A stretch of 64,000 nt of DNA from Desulfosporosinus orientis DSM 765 (GCF_000235605.1 NC_016584.1:2654001-2718000), one strand, 5' to 3'; shown: positions 43,884 to 52,675, counted from the first letter of the stretch. The notes: generated from the sequence alone by a model not told the origin. Numbers and translations: made by a program.

Positions 43884-44183
43884 ATGCGACCGATAGTACT
43901 CATGGCAGGCGGAGTTGCGGCCGTTGGCGTCATAGCTGCCGTTTTACTCAATCGTTCAGGAGGTATCCTTTTTCATAGTACAGCATTGCACGCTTCATTT
44001 TATGAGCGGTTCCTCATGCAGAATATGTTTATGGATGCCAACTGGGGTGAGGACTGGCCGCAAGATATTGAATATCTATGGTTGTATGAAAGTAGCCCAA
44101 TAGAGGAGGTTGTCGATATCGAGGCCAGTGAATCCAGGGATATACCTTTGGAAGAGGTTTATGGGTCGGAGAAATCAATATAA
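43884..44183 (+). CDS. Small membrane-anchored acidic protein, unrecognised
   Basis: A 99-residue protein with one N-terminal membrane segment (VLMAGGVAAVGVIAAVLL, residues 5-22) and an acidic, aromatic-rich outer part (MFMDANWGEDWPQDIEYLWL, SSPIEEVVDIEA). A gggggagga site lies before the ATG. The family is not recognised. A truncated second copy is at 7314-7490, close to the RND operon, so this gene has been copied within the chromosome. It follows the methyltransferase II gene by 146 bp. Possible roles are a small membrane regulator or partner subunit; unproven. Confidence 0.65.
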   Translation: MRPIVLMAGGVAAVGVIAAVLLNRSGGILFHSTALHASFYERFLMQNMFMDANWGEDWPQDIEYLWLYESSPIEEVVDIEASESRDIPLEEVYGSEKSI

Positions 44184-44193
44184 CACAAATCAC

Positions 44194-44232
44194 TAAGGCC
44201 TCGGAGCGCGAAAGTTCTCTGAGGTCTTTCCC
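44194..44232 (+). terminator. Probable terminator after the 99-aa protein gene
   Basis: The arms aaggcctcgga and tctgaggtcttt pair over about 10 bp with one or two mismatches and are followed by a short T/C run. Weak evidence. Confidence 0.4.
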
Positions 44233-44319
44233 TATTTGCTGTCTTTAACAATCAATACCGGATACTTACACTTCAATTGGAAACAATAAGCCAAAAAGAA
44301 GAAGGAATCGGCAAAACCT

Positions 44320-46761
44320 ATGACTGTAAAACTCAGGGAGTACAACGAAAAAAGAAATTTCTCCAGAACCCTGGAGCCGGAAGGCATACCGGAAAACCCT
44401 AAAGAAGGGCTGAGGTTTGTAGTCCAGCACCATATAGCCCGCAGGGATCACTACGATCTCCGTCTGGAGTGGGACGGGGCCTTATTGAGCTGGGCCGTGC
44501 CTAAAGGCCCCTCCTATAATACCCGGGACAAGAGGCTGGCCGTAGAGGTGGAGGATCATCCCCTGGAATACAGGAACTTTGAGGGGACAATTCCCAAAGG
44601 GGAATATGGCGGCGGTGTGGTCATGCTCTGGGATGAAGGCATGTGGGAACCCTACGTGGATGTAGGGGAGGGACTCCGCTCAGGTGTGCTGAAATTTATC
44701 CTCAAGGGACGGCGGCTTAAAGGCAAGTGGGCTCTGGTGCGTTTGAAAAGAAAAGCGGGGGAGACCCAGGATAACTGGCTGCTGCTGAAAGAAAAAGATG
44801 AGTATGCCAATCCCGAAGACGGAATTTCCGAGTTTACTACCAGCATCCGAACGGGACGCACCATGAGGGAAATTGAAGAAGGGGAAGACGAAAAGATAAC
44901 CCAGAACCCTTTCAGCAGTACGGTTGTGCAGCTGGCCAAACTGGTTAGTACAATTCCAAAGGGTGAGGATTGGCTCTATGAGCTGAAATACGATGGCTAC
45001 AGGATACTGGCCTATATCGAAGGCAATAGCGTCAGGCTGATCACCAGGAACGGCCATGATTTTACCCAGCGGTTCCAGGATGTGGCTTATTCCCTGGTGG
45101 ATTGGGCTGGGGGCAGGGCAATGATTCTGGACGGGGAGATGACCATCACGGATGCTGCGGGGAAGACGGATTTTCAGGCACTGCAGAATTATATGAAAAA
45201 TCCCCAGGCCCAAAACCTGACCTATATTATCTTTGATCTTCTGGCCTTGGATGGAGGGGATCTCCGGGGACAGCCCCTCATTGACAGGAAGACAACCTTG
45301 GCAGCCTTGCTGGAGGATGCCCCTCAAAATCTCTACTACAGCCGGCATATTCCAGGGAAGGGCAAAGAAAGTTTCACTGCGGCTTGTGAGGCGGGCATGG
45401 AAGGGATCGTGGGCAAAAAAGCCGCTTCCGTCTACAGCGGAACCAGAAACGGTGACTGGATTAAACTTAAATGCGAGCATAGGCAGGAATTCGTGGTAGG
45501 AGGCTATACTCTTTCTAATCGAAAAACCAGGGGGATAAGTTCTCTGATCCTGGGGGTCTATTCCGGTGGGGAATTAGTCTATGCCGGACGGGTCGGCACC
45601 GGGCTGAGCGAAGCTGACATGAGAGAGCTGGCGGAAATCTTTGCGAACCTCAAGAGAAAGGTCCCCCCTTTCCGGATGGCGCCTAGACCTAAGTCCAATG
45701 AGCAGATCACTTGGCTGGAACCGGAACTGGTGGCGGAAATAAAATTTGCCGAATGGACGTCAGACAATCTATTAAGGCAGGCCAGTTTTAAAGGCCTGCG
45801 CAGGGATAAGAATCCCAGGGATATTAAAAAGGAAATAGAGGAGGAGGAAACCCTGTCACCTTCATTTCCTAAAGAAGAGGCGAGGCCTATGAAGGCCCGG
45901 GACAAAAGTCTCATTATCGAAGGAATCAAGATCAGCAACCCCGACAAGGTGATTTTTGCTGAGCCTGAAATCACCAAAAGGGATGTGATCCGCTATTACG
46001 AAAAGGTGGCGGAACGCATGCTGCCTTATGTGAGCCATCGGGTTCTCAGTATTGTCCGCTGTCCCAAAGGCATCTCTCAGACCTGCTTCTATAAAAAGCA
46101 TCCCGGTCCGGGCAGTCGGGGAATCGTCACTATTCCTGTCTCCTCCAGTGACGGGGAGACGAATGACTACTTTTATATTGAGAATTCAAAGGGGCTGATC
46201 TACGAAGCCCAAATGGGCACCCTGGAATTTCATATCTGGGGAAGTCGTGTGGATGAGCTGGAAAAGCCGGATCTCATGGTCTTTGATCTGGACCCTGATG
46301 AGGGGATGGATCTAAGCAGGGTGCGCCAGGGTGTGCGGGATATGAGGGATATTCTGGCCGAGCTATCCCTGAATTCCTACCTTAAGACCAGCGGCGGCAA
46401 AGGGTACCATGTGGTTGTGCCTTTAAAGCCTGTCGTTTCCTGGGATGTTTTTTATGATTTTGCTAAACGGGTTGCCCAAGTGATGGAGCAGAAGTGGCCG
46501 GACCGCTACACCAGCAATGTGCGCAAGGCCAAGCGCACCAACAAGATTTTCATCGATTGGATTCGCAATGGCAGAGGCGCTACCAGCATTGCCCCTTATT
46601 CCCTGCGAGCGAGAAAAGGGGCGGGAGTGTCCATGCCCATAGATTGGGATGAGCTAGACAGGGTGGCTCCCGGAGGCGTAGACATGGCGGAGGCCCTCCG
46701 GAGGATCGGATGCCATGATCCCTGGCAGGATTTTTTCCGGAATCACCAACGGCTTAAATGA
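44320..46761 (+). CDS. ligD: ATP-dependent DNA ligase D (PE-ligase-polymerase)
   Basis: An 813-residue multi-domain repair enzyme. The order is phosphoesterase (about 15-155, RFVVQHHIARRDHYDLRLEW and GTIPKGEYGGG), ligase (about 185-500, with the adenylated Lys223 in ELKYDGYR and GMEGIVGKK) and archaeo-eukaryotic primase-type polymerase (about 530-810, with VFDLDPDEGMD and TSGGKGYHVVVPL). This is the Pseudomonas-type domain order. It should join double-strand breaks by non-homologous end joining together with Ku, but no ku gene lies in the window. IS30 copy 2 begins 33 bp after its stop. Confidence 0.95.
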   Translation: MTVKLREYNEKRNFSRTLEPEGIPENPKEGLRFVVQHHIARRDHYDLRLEWDGALLSWAVPKGPSYNTRDKRLAVEVEDHPLEYRNFEGTIPKGEYGGGVVMLWDEGMWEPYVDVGEGLRSGVLKFILKGRRLKGKWALVRLKRKAGETQDNWLLLKEKDEYANPEDGISEFTTSIRTGRTMREIEEGEDEKITQNPFSSTVVQLAKLVSTIPKGEDWLYELKYDGYRILAYIEGNSVRLITRNGHDFTQRFQDVAYSLVDWAGGRAMILDGEMTITDAAGKTDFQALQNYMKNPQAQNLTYIIFDLLALDGGDLRGQPLIDRKTTLAALLEDAPQNLYYSRHIPGKGKESFTAACEAGMEGIVGKKAASVYSGTRNGDWIKLKCEHRQEFVVGGYTLSNRKTRGISSLILGVYSGGELVYAGRVGTGLSEADMRELAEIFANLKRKVPPFRMAPRPKSNEQITWLEPELVAEIKFAEWTSDNLLRQASFKGLRRDKNPRDIKKEIEEEETLSPSFPKEEARPMKARDKSLIIEGIKISNPDKVIFAEPEITKRDVIRYYEKVAERMLPYVSHRVLSIVRCPKGISQTCFYKKHPGPGSRGIVTIPVSSSDGETNDYFYIENSKGLIYEAQMGTLEFHIWGSRVDELEKPDLMVFDLDPDEGMDLSRVRQGVRDMRDILAELSLNSYLKTSGGKGYHVVVPLKPVVSWDVFYDFAKRVAQVMEQKWPDRYTSNVRKAKRTNKIFIDWIRNGRGATSIAPYSLRARKGAGVSMPIDWDELDRVAPGGVDMAEALRRIGCHDPWQDFFRNHQRLK

Positions 46762-46793
46762 GCCAAAACAAATGTAACGCTTTATGGTACAAA

Positions 46794-48478
46794 CGTTAAA
46801 TGAAAAGGTAAATTCTCGATTCTGCCAAAGCATTGAAAATGCAAGGCTAAGGTCAACTCATTTTGCTTTACAGGAGTAGAAAATAGGCTGTATAATGCCA
46901 CTAAAGAGATCTTATCTCTGTTTTTCCCATGAGAAACAGACATCTGAAACAGTGTGCAAAACTAAATTCCACATGTCGTTGTCGTGCAGGACTAAATTCG
47001 GCAGTGGATTCCCCCGCGAGATGAGTGTTATTTCAAGAGCGATTGTTTTAGAGTGACCTCATCCGGAGGAATTTGAACCAGTTTCAGAAGATCATGCAAC
47101 TTAGGATTTAAAAGCAAAAGAGACAGCCTGAACGGAGTGCAGCCGTTCAGGCTGTCTCTTGCTTCACTGTTGATGTGGTTCATTAACAGAGTAGCATCGT
47201 TCTGGTCGTAAGCATCCAGACTCTGCCCCTTGGGAATGACATAGCGCAGGTATTCATGGTTCTTCTCAAGCATTCCTTTCTGCCAGGAACTGTTTGGATT
47301 ACAGTAAAAGATCCGGGTCCGGCTTGCCCCGTGACGATTGCATTCCAATCGTTGAGGGTTCTGAAATTCAGTTCCGTTATCGGTAAGGATGAGCGGGAAA
47401 AGGTCCTGGAAGGTTGGGACCCCCAGCTTTTCCGAAAGCGTATCAAAGACTTCAGTAACGCATTCCTGAGTTTTTTCGGCGAGAACAAAGATCAGCATCA
47501 GGGAACAGTTTCGGAAAAACAGGGTTAAAAAGGCCTGCTTACTATTCCCGCGCCCGCCTTCCACGGTGTCCATCTCCACCACTGAAGAGGAAGGGGCCTT
47601 TTTCATCAGAGCACAGAAATCATCATAAGTGCGATTGATTCGGAATTCCCTGGCCGCGAGGCTCACTCGGGTTCCTTGCTTGCGTTCCTTGCATTTGTAA
47701 CGGACTCGTCGTCTCAAATCGATATTCCTGGCGGTAAAGACCCCTTGATCGATGTAATTGTAAAGCGTTCTGCGGCAGCAGGGGATTTCATGGCCGTGAT
47801 GGGCATAAATGTGGGCTAGAGATTGCCCCTGTTTTAACAAAGGAGAAATGAGGTCATCGAGCAGGGCGATGTCAGCCGGAGACTGGTTAATCCCGTTGCG
47901 GCAGGAAACTAAAAGATCCTGGGATGCCTCATCGGCCCGCTGGGCAGAATAGAGGGCATGCTGAAGCGAACAGCGTTTAAACTTAGGGCACCCATTACAG
48001 ACATAAGGAGCCTTCTGAATTTTAGGGCAGACGGTGGCTGTATAATCGGGGCAGATTTCCTGACAGTCCGCTTCACGGGAGGGATCATAACAGGTTTTGC
48101 AGAGTTTGACACAATCTTTTTTGTCACAGAGAAAGCGGATCTGACAGTTCTTTTTAAGAAGGCAGGGAAGCTTTTTTGAAGGAGTTTCCCGATCGGGAAA
48201 GTAGCGGTATTTCCTGATTTCCTTAGCCACTGTACTGGGGTGCTTGGCAATTCTTCTGGCAATAGAAGCCAAGGATTCCCCATCCAGTAATCCCTTTTCG
48301 ATCTTAATACGTTGGGTCGTTGTTAAGTGTTTACCATCATAATTCATGTTAGCCATAATGACCTCCTCGGGTGAGGAGGAATCCACTGCCTATCCATTGT
48401 ATCAAAAACTAGTGCAAGACTAACATCATGAAACACGAATTAACTACTGCCATCACGAATTTACCTTTTCATTTAACG
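46794..48478. mobile_element. IS30-family insertion sequence, copy 2 (1685 bp)
   Basis: The element has the same 22-bp terminal inverted repeats and length as copy 1, at an exact offset of 30668 bp. It is flanked by a perfect 14-bp target duplication, ctttatggtacaaa, at 46780-46793 and 48479-48492. This is longer than the 2-3 bp usual for IS30 itself; some IS30-family members such as IS1630 are known to make long duplications. The right end is 20 bp before the MerR-type -35 at 48499. Confidence 0.95.
47028..48356 (-). CDS. IS30-family transposase (intact)
   Basis: A 442-residue DDE transposase, identical to copy 1 except that residue 328 is the conserved Gly (LTDNGTEF). The start is ATG 48356 behind gaggaggt. 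The triad is Asp263, Asp326 and Glu364, with the N-terminal helix-turn-helix and Cys-rich insert as in copy 1. With an intact frame, terminal repeats and perfect target duplication it looks recently active, and could move copy 1 as well. Confidence 0.93.
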   Translation of the reverse strand: MANMNYDGKHLTTTQRIKIEKGLLDGESLASIARRIAKHPSTVAKEIRKYRYFPDRETPSKKLPCLLKKNCQIRFLCDKKDCVKLCKTCYDPSREADCQEICPDYTATVCPKIQKAPYVCNGCPKFKRCSLQHALYSAQRADEASQDLLVSCRNGINQSPADIALLDDLISPLLKQGQSLAHIYAHHGHEIPCCRRTLYNYIDQGVFTARNIDLRRRVRYKCKERKQGTRVSLAAREFRINRTYDDFCALMKKAPSSSVVEMDTVEGGRGNSKQAFLTLFFRNCSLMLIFVLAEKTQECVTEVFDTLSEKLGVPTFQDLFPLILTDNGTEFQNPQRLECNRHGASRTRIFYCNPNSSWQKGMLEKNHEYLRYVIPKGQSLDAYDQNDATLLMNHINSEARDSLNGCTPFRLSLLLLNPKLHDLLKLVQIPPDEVTLKQSLLK

Positions 48479-48498
48479 CTTTATGGTACAAAGACCTG

Positions 48499-48529
48499 TT
48501 GACTTGAAGTTAACTCCAGATGTTAAAGT
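48499..48529 (+). promoter_or_regulatory. MerR-type promoter with 19-bp spacer, 20 bp after IS30 copy 2
   Basis: The -35 ttgact (48499-48504) and a -10-like taaagt (48524-48529) are 19 bp apart around an imperfect dyad ttgaagttaactccag. The core is close to those at 7623 and 17831. The gene downstream is larB. Confidence 0.65.
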
Positions 48530-48595
48530 TTATATAACAAGAAGAAACAATCAAGATGGACTCAGGACAATTATAATGATCGGAAGGAATTTATC

Positions 48596-49342
48596 ATGGA
48601 TGAAGATAGCCTTATAAAACTGCTTGAAAACGTAAAAGAGGGAAGGGTGGGTGTGGAGGAAGCCGTTAGTGATCTGAAAAAGCTCCCTTTTGAAGATTTG
48701 GGCTTTGCCAAGGTTGACCAGCACAGAAATATTCGCAACGGTTACCCTGAGGTCATATTCTGTCAGGGTAAAACGATTAATCAGATAAAGGTAATCGTTC
48801 AGAAGCTTATGACGTGTAATAACAACATCCTTGCCACCAGAGCCGGGAAAGAAGTATATGAAGGCATATTGGAAGTAACCGGTGATGCAGTTTACTATGA
48901 AACCGCAAGGATCGTTGCGGTTAAAAGAAGGAATATTATTGTAACAGATAAGACGATTGCGGTTGTAACCGCCGGAACCTCGGATATTCCTGTAGCGGAA
49001 GAGGCAGCCGTCACTGCCGAGATTCTTGGCAACAAAGTGGATAGAATTTATGATGTCGGCGTTGCGGGCATACATCGCCTGCTAGCCAATACCGGCCACC
49101 TGATGCGGGCCAATGTGCTGATTGCTGTAGCCGGAATGGAGGGCGCTCTGGCAAGTGTTGTTGGCGGATTGGTAGATAAGCCTGTTATTGCTGTGCCCAC
49201 CAGTGTGGGCTATGGAGCAAATTTCGGAGGACTCTCAGCGCTTTTGACCATGCTCAACAGCTGTGCCAGCGGCATTGGCGTTGTCAATATTGACAATGGT
49301 TTCGGAGCCGGCTATCTGGCCAGTATGATCAATAAATTGTAG
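48596..49342 (+). CDS. larB: LarB, nickel-pincer cofactor biosynthesis carboxylase/hydrolase
   Basis: A 248-residue LarB, related to PurE. It makes pyridinium-3,5-biscarboxylate mononucleotide from nicotinate adenine dinucleotide, the first step of nickel-pincer nucleotide synthesis. Visible are the N-terminal region DLGFAKVDQHRNIRNGYPEV and the PurE-like part VTAGTSDIPVAEEAAVTAEI, VAGMEGALASVVGGLVDKPV and AVPTSVGYGA. It lies 22 bp before larC. A MerR-type promoter stands upstream. The sulfur-inserting larE and the racemase larA are not in the window. Confidence 0.95.
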   Translation: MDEDSLIKLLENVKEGRVGVEEAVSDLKKLPFEDLGFAKVDQHRNIRNGYPEVIFCQGKTINQIKVIVQKLMTCNNNILATRAGKEVYEGILEVTGDAVYYETARIVAVKRRNIIVTDKTIAVVTAGTSDIPVAEEAAVTAEILGNKVDRIYDVGVAGIHRLLANTGHLMRANVLIAVAGMEGALASVVGGLVDKPVIAVPTSVGYGANFGGLSALLTMLNSCASGIGVVNIDNGFGAGYLASMINKL

Positions 49343-49364
49343 CATAATCAGGAGGAAGCATTTT

Positions 49365-50546
49365 ATGAAAGTACTTTTTTTTGACTGTTTTTCAGGGATC
49401 AGCGGGGATATGACTCTTGGCGCCCTAATGGATCTGGGTGTCGATGAACAGATCTTTAGGAGGGAGCTTGCCAAGCTTAAGCTTGAGGAATATAGGTTTG
49501 TGATAAGTAAAAGCATCAAGAACGGGATAACCGGTAAGGATGTGCATGTAATCCTAACTCATGATGAAGAGGATCACCAGGTACGAAACTTGAGAGACAT
49601 CGAAGGGCTCATTGAGGAAAGTGACCTGTTCCAAGGAGTAAAAGATTTCAGTAAAAAGGTATTTAGGGAAATCGCTGGGGCTGAAGCTAAAGTTTATGAT
49701 CAAGATATTGCAGAGGTGCATTTCCATGAAGTCGGAGCTGTTGATTCCATTGTCGATATTGTTGGCACGGCCATATGTCTGGACTTGCTGGGAATCGACA
49801 GAGTGTATGCCTCAAAGCTCTATGACGGACATGGCTTCGTAAAATGCCAGCATGGTTCCATACCGGTTCCGGTACCGTCGGTAATGGAAATGCTGTCCGG
49901 AAGCGGAATACCTTTGATTCAGACAGAGATCAATACAGAACTTGTTACACCCACTGGAATGGGAATAATAAAGTGCCTGTCGTCAGGCTTTGGCAGTATG
50001 CCCCAAATGTCTATAGACAGGGTCGGCTATGGTATGGGAAAAAGGGAAACGGTCGGTTTCAATGCATTGAGGCTCGTTTTGGGTACGATGGATGATACGG
50101 GTAAGGACACTTCGGATGAGATAGTCACCCTTGAAACTAACATCGACGATATGAACGGCGAAGCAATGGGTTACACCATGGAACGGTTGTTTGAAAATGG
50201 AGCCCTCGATGTATTTTATACCCCCGTATTTATGAAAAAGAACCGCCCTGGGGTTATGATGACGGTAATTGCTGAAATTCAGGATGAAGAGAAGCTTGCT
50301 GCTATGATTCTAAGAGAAACAACGACTTTGGGGATAAGAAGAAGCAACTGTAAAAGATACATTATGAACCGAGAAATTATCAAGGTATCGACGAAATTTG
50401 GGGATGTCAGAGTAAAAATGGCTTCCAAAGACGGTTTTGTCAAATATGCGCCTGAATATGAAGACTGCAGAAATATTGCCCGGAAAACAGGAAAGACCTT
50501 TATTGAAGTTTATAATGCAGCGTTACAGCAGGTAACTGAGGAATGA
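49365..50546 (+). CDS. larC: LarC, nickel insertion protein
   Basis: A 393-residue LarC, the CTP-dependent nickel cyclometallase that places Ni into the pincer cofactor. The start is FDCFSGISGDMTLGALMDLG, then EVHFHEVGAVDSIVDIVG with metal-ligand histidines, GSIPVPVPSVMEML, ELVTPTGMGIIK and the C-terminal half ETNIDDMNGEAMGYTMERLF and MKKNRPGVMMTV. In some lactobacilli larC needs a programmed frameshift; here it is a single uninterrupted frame. aggagg precedes the ATG. A long hairpin follows. Confidence 0.95.
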   Translation: MKVLFFDCFSGISGDMTLGALMDLGVDEQIFRRELAKLKLEEYRFVISKSIKNGITGKDVHVILTHDEEDHQVRNLRDIEGLIEESDLFQGVKDFSKKVFREIAGAEAKVYDQDIAEVHFHEVGAVDSIVDIVGTAICLDLLGIDRVYASKLYDGHGFVKCQHGSIPVPVPSVMEMLSGSGIPLIQTEINTELVTPTGMGIIKCLSSGFGSMPQMSIDRVGYGMGKRETVGFNALRLVLGTMDDTGKDTSDEIVTLETNIDDMNGEAMGYTMERLFENGALDVFYTPVFMKKNRPGVMMTVIAEIQDEEKLAAMILRETTTLGIRRSNCKRYIMNREIIKVSTKFGDVRVKMASKDGFVKYAPEYEDCRNIARKTGKTFIEVYNAALQQVTEE

Positions 50547-50559
50547 GATTCCTCCTTTT

Positions 50560-50623
50560 AAAAATCCGGCGGTTTTGAGGTCTGACTAATTTAGATTAGT
50601 CGGTTCAAAACTGCCGGATTTTT
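50560..50623 (+). terminator. Long hairpin after larC (dispersed repeat, copy 2)
   Basis: The arms aaatccggcggttttgag and ttcaaaactgccggattt enclose ctaatttagattag and end in a T run. It closely matches 7503-7566 and acts at least as the larBC terminator. Confidence 0.75.
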
Positions 50624-50786
50624 AAATTGAAGGTCGGCAGTATTTTAACTACTTTCTTTTTCGGTTGCTGTTATGGTTATAGAGTGTTTTACACTCTGGG
50701 ATGTTTAAGTTAATATTAAAATAGAAATAGTTACTACCTGTATTAAAATAATTTCAAAAGAGTAGTGTATTAAAGGGGGGAGTGTA

Positions 50787-52514
50787 ATGAAACCTGAAAT
50801 GGAAGTTTCCGATTGGCAAGAAATTTCCGAATCCTTGCACAATGGTATTATTGCAATTAACCGTAACGAAGAGGTTATTATTTTTAACCGAGCAGCTTCA
50901 AAAATTCTAAATATCCCTAAAGAGGATGCAATAGGCAAACAGATTGATCAGGTAATCCCTAATACACAGTTAATTAAAGTTATGAAAACTGGATTGGAAG
51001 AGCATAACCAGCATATAAATATCAATAATCATGTAATTATTTCTAATCGGAATCCAATCTGGCGTGGAAATGAAATAATTGGGGCTGTAGCTATCTTCCA
51101 AGATATTTCTGAAATTGAGGTATTGTCCCATCAATTAGATGCATTTAAAGAAATTAATAATAGATTAGATGCTATTATTGAGTCTTTAGACGATGGAATC
51201 GTTGTAGCAGATAATCGGGGAATTATCATTGTTGCTAATGATGCCTATCAACGAATGACAGGGATTACCGCCAAGGAATTTGTTGGGAAACATGTACGCG
51301 ATTTATTGAGGCAAGGTTATATGAATAAGTCAGTTACTGAAATGGTCGTGGAGCGGCGATCAAGGGTAAACGTGATGGATGTTAGAAATGGAAAGAATTT
51401 ATTGCTGAGTGGTAGTCCAATTTTCGATGATAAAGGAAACGTCTTATATGTGGTTACTGAGGTTCGTGATGTTTCTCAATTAAATGAATTGGAAGGGAAA
51501 TTGGCGGAAAGTGAACAAATTAGGGATAAATATTTTCGGGAATTAGAACATTTACGTTCACAACAGTCTTTCAAAAAAATTATTACAAAAGATCCGGAAA
51601 TGCAAAAAAAGCTGGAAATGGCTTATCATGTTGCCGGTGTTGATTCAAATGTATTAATCCTTGGTGAGACAGGTGTTGGCAAAGAACTTATTGCCCAATT
51701 AGTTCACCGTGCCAGTAAACGTGCAAAGCAACCTTTCATAAAAATTAATTGTGGTGCAATCCCACAGAATCTGCTAGAATCAGAGTTTTTCGGTTATGAA
51801 GCTGGAGCATTTACTGGGGCTCTAAAGGAAGGGAAATTGGGTCTCTTCGAGCTGGCTCAGGGCGGAACCATCTTTCTTGATGAAGTAGGGGAATTATCCC
51901 TTGAATTACAGGTTAAGGTGCTTCGAGCAATTCAGGATAAAGAGATAACAAGGATAGGCGGCAAGAAACCTATTCAACTCAACGTAAGAATTGTTGCGGC
52001 GACAAATAGAGACCTGAGTGTTATGGTGAAAGAAAAGTTATTTCGTGAAGATTTATTCTACAGATTAAATGTGGTACCTATAGTTATTCCCCCTTTAAGA
52101 AAACGTAAGGAAGATATTCTTTCTCTTGTTGAGGAGTTTTTAGGAAAATACAATCGAAAATATGGTTATCAAAAATGGATTCATTCAGACGTAATGGAGA
52201 CGTTTTGGGAATATGACTGGCCGGGCAATATACGGGAACTTGAAAATACCATCGAACGTTTAGTTGTCACATATCATGAGGATTGCATAAAAACTGATGC
52301 TTTAGCCGAAACATCTCTCTCTTCCTTAAAGCCTCGCAATAAAGATATTTCTTCTTTACAAACCTGCATAGAAAGAGAAGAACGACGGTTGATTTTGGAA
52401 GCATATCGTTCGGCAAGAAGTACACGTAAAGCCGCTAAAATGCTTAATATTAGTCAATCATGCATGGTTAAAAAAATGAAGAAGTATAACCTTGCTGTTG
52501 AAGAGATTTTATAA
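50787..52514 (+). CDS. Sigma-54-dependent PAS-domain activator
   Basis: A 575-residue enhancer-binding protein. Two PAS domains (about 10-110, ESLHNGIIAINRNEEVIIFN; about 125-235, ESLDDGIVVADNRGIIIVAN) precede the AAA+ core (about 265-495) with Walker A GETGVGKEL near 292, GAFTGA near 340 and GGTIFLDEVGE, and a C-terminal Fis helix-turn-helix (RKAAKMLNISQSCMVKKMKK). Its target is almost surely the MFS/corrinoid/methyltransferase operon that starts from the -24/-12 promoter at 52676. ggggggag precedes the ATG. Confidence 0.94.
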   Translation: MKPEMEVSDWQEISESLHNGIIAINRNEEVIIFNRAASKILNIPKEDAIGKQIDQVIPNTQLIKVMKTGLEEHNQHININNHVIISNRNPIWRGNEIIGAVAIFQDISEIEVLSHQLDAFKEINNRLDAIIESLDDGIVVADNRGIIIVANDAYQRMTGITAKEFVGKHVRDLLRQGYMNKSVTEMVVERRSRVNVMDVRNGKNLLLSGSPIFDDKGNVLYVVTEVRDVSQLNELEGKLAESEQIRDKYFRELEHLRSQQSFKKIITKDPEMQKKLEMAYHVAGVDSNVLILGETGVGKELIAQLVHRASKRAKQPFIKINCGAIPQNLLESEFFGYEAGAFTGALKEGKLGLFELAQGGTIFLDEVGELSLELQVKVLRAIQDKEITRIGGKKPIQLNVRIVAATNRDLSVMVKEKLFREDLFYRLNVVPIVIPPLRKRKEDILSLVEEFLGKYNRKYGYQKWIHSDVMETFWEYDWPGNIRELENTIERLVVTYHEDCIKTDALAETSLSSLKPRNKDISSLQTCIEREERRLILEAYRSARSTRKAAKMLNISQSCMVKKMKKYNLAVEEIL

Positions 52515-52525
52515 ATGATGAAATA

Positions 52526-52554
52526 TGGAATCAGCCGAACGCATTTGGAATCAG
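52526..52554 (+). promoter_or_regulatory. Direct repeats tggaatcag, candidate enhancer site
   Basis: The repeats tggaatcag at 52526-52534 and 52546-52554 are spaced exactly 20 bp, two helical turns, and lie about 125-150 bp before the -24 element. An inverted tgattcca is at 52619-52626. Confidence 0.55.
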
Positions 52555-52675
52555 TGTTAAGATAAGTCATTTGAAGCTGGTTTGTGGGGTGAATTTTTTT
52601 AATTTATATAATAGATGGTGATTCCAGTTATAATCAGAGTATTTCAATAGATGCGAAATACTCTGATTTTTTTGA

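Noticed and set aside
44680-45480. A 266-codon open frame opposite ligD on the minus strand.
   Set aside because: It lies wholly within the well-supported ligase domain and shows no family features; a shadow frame caused by codon use.
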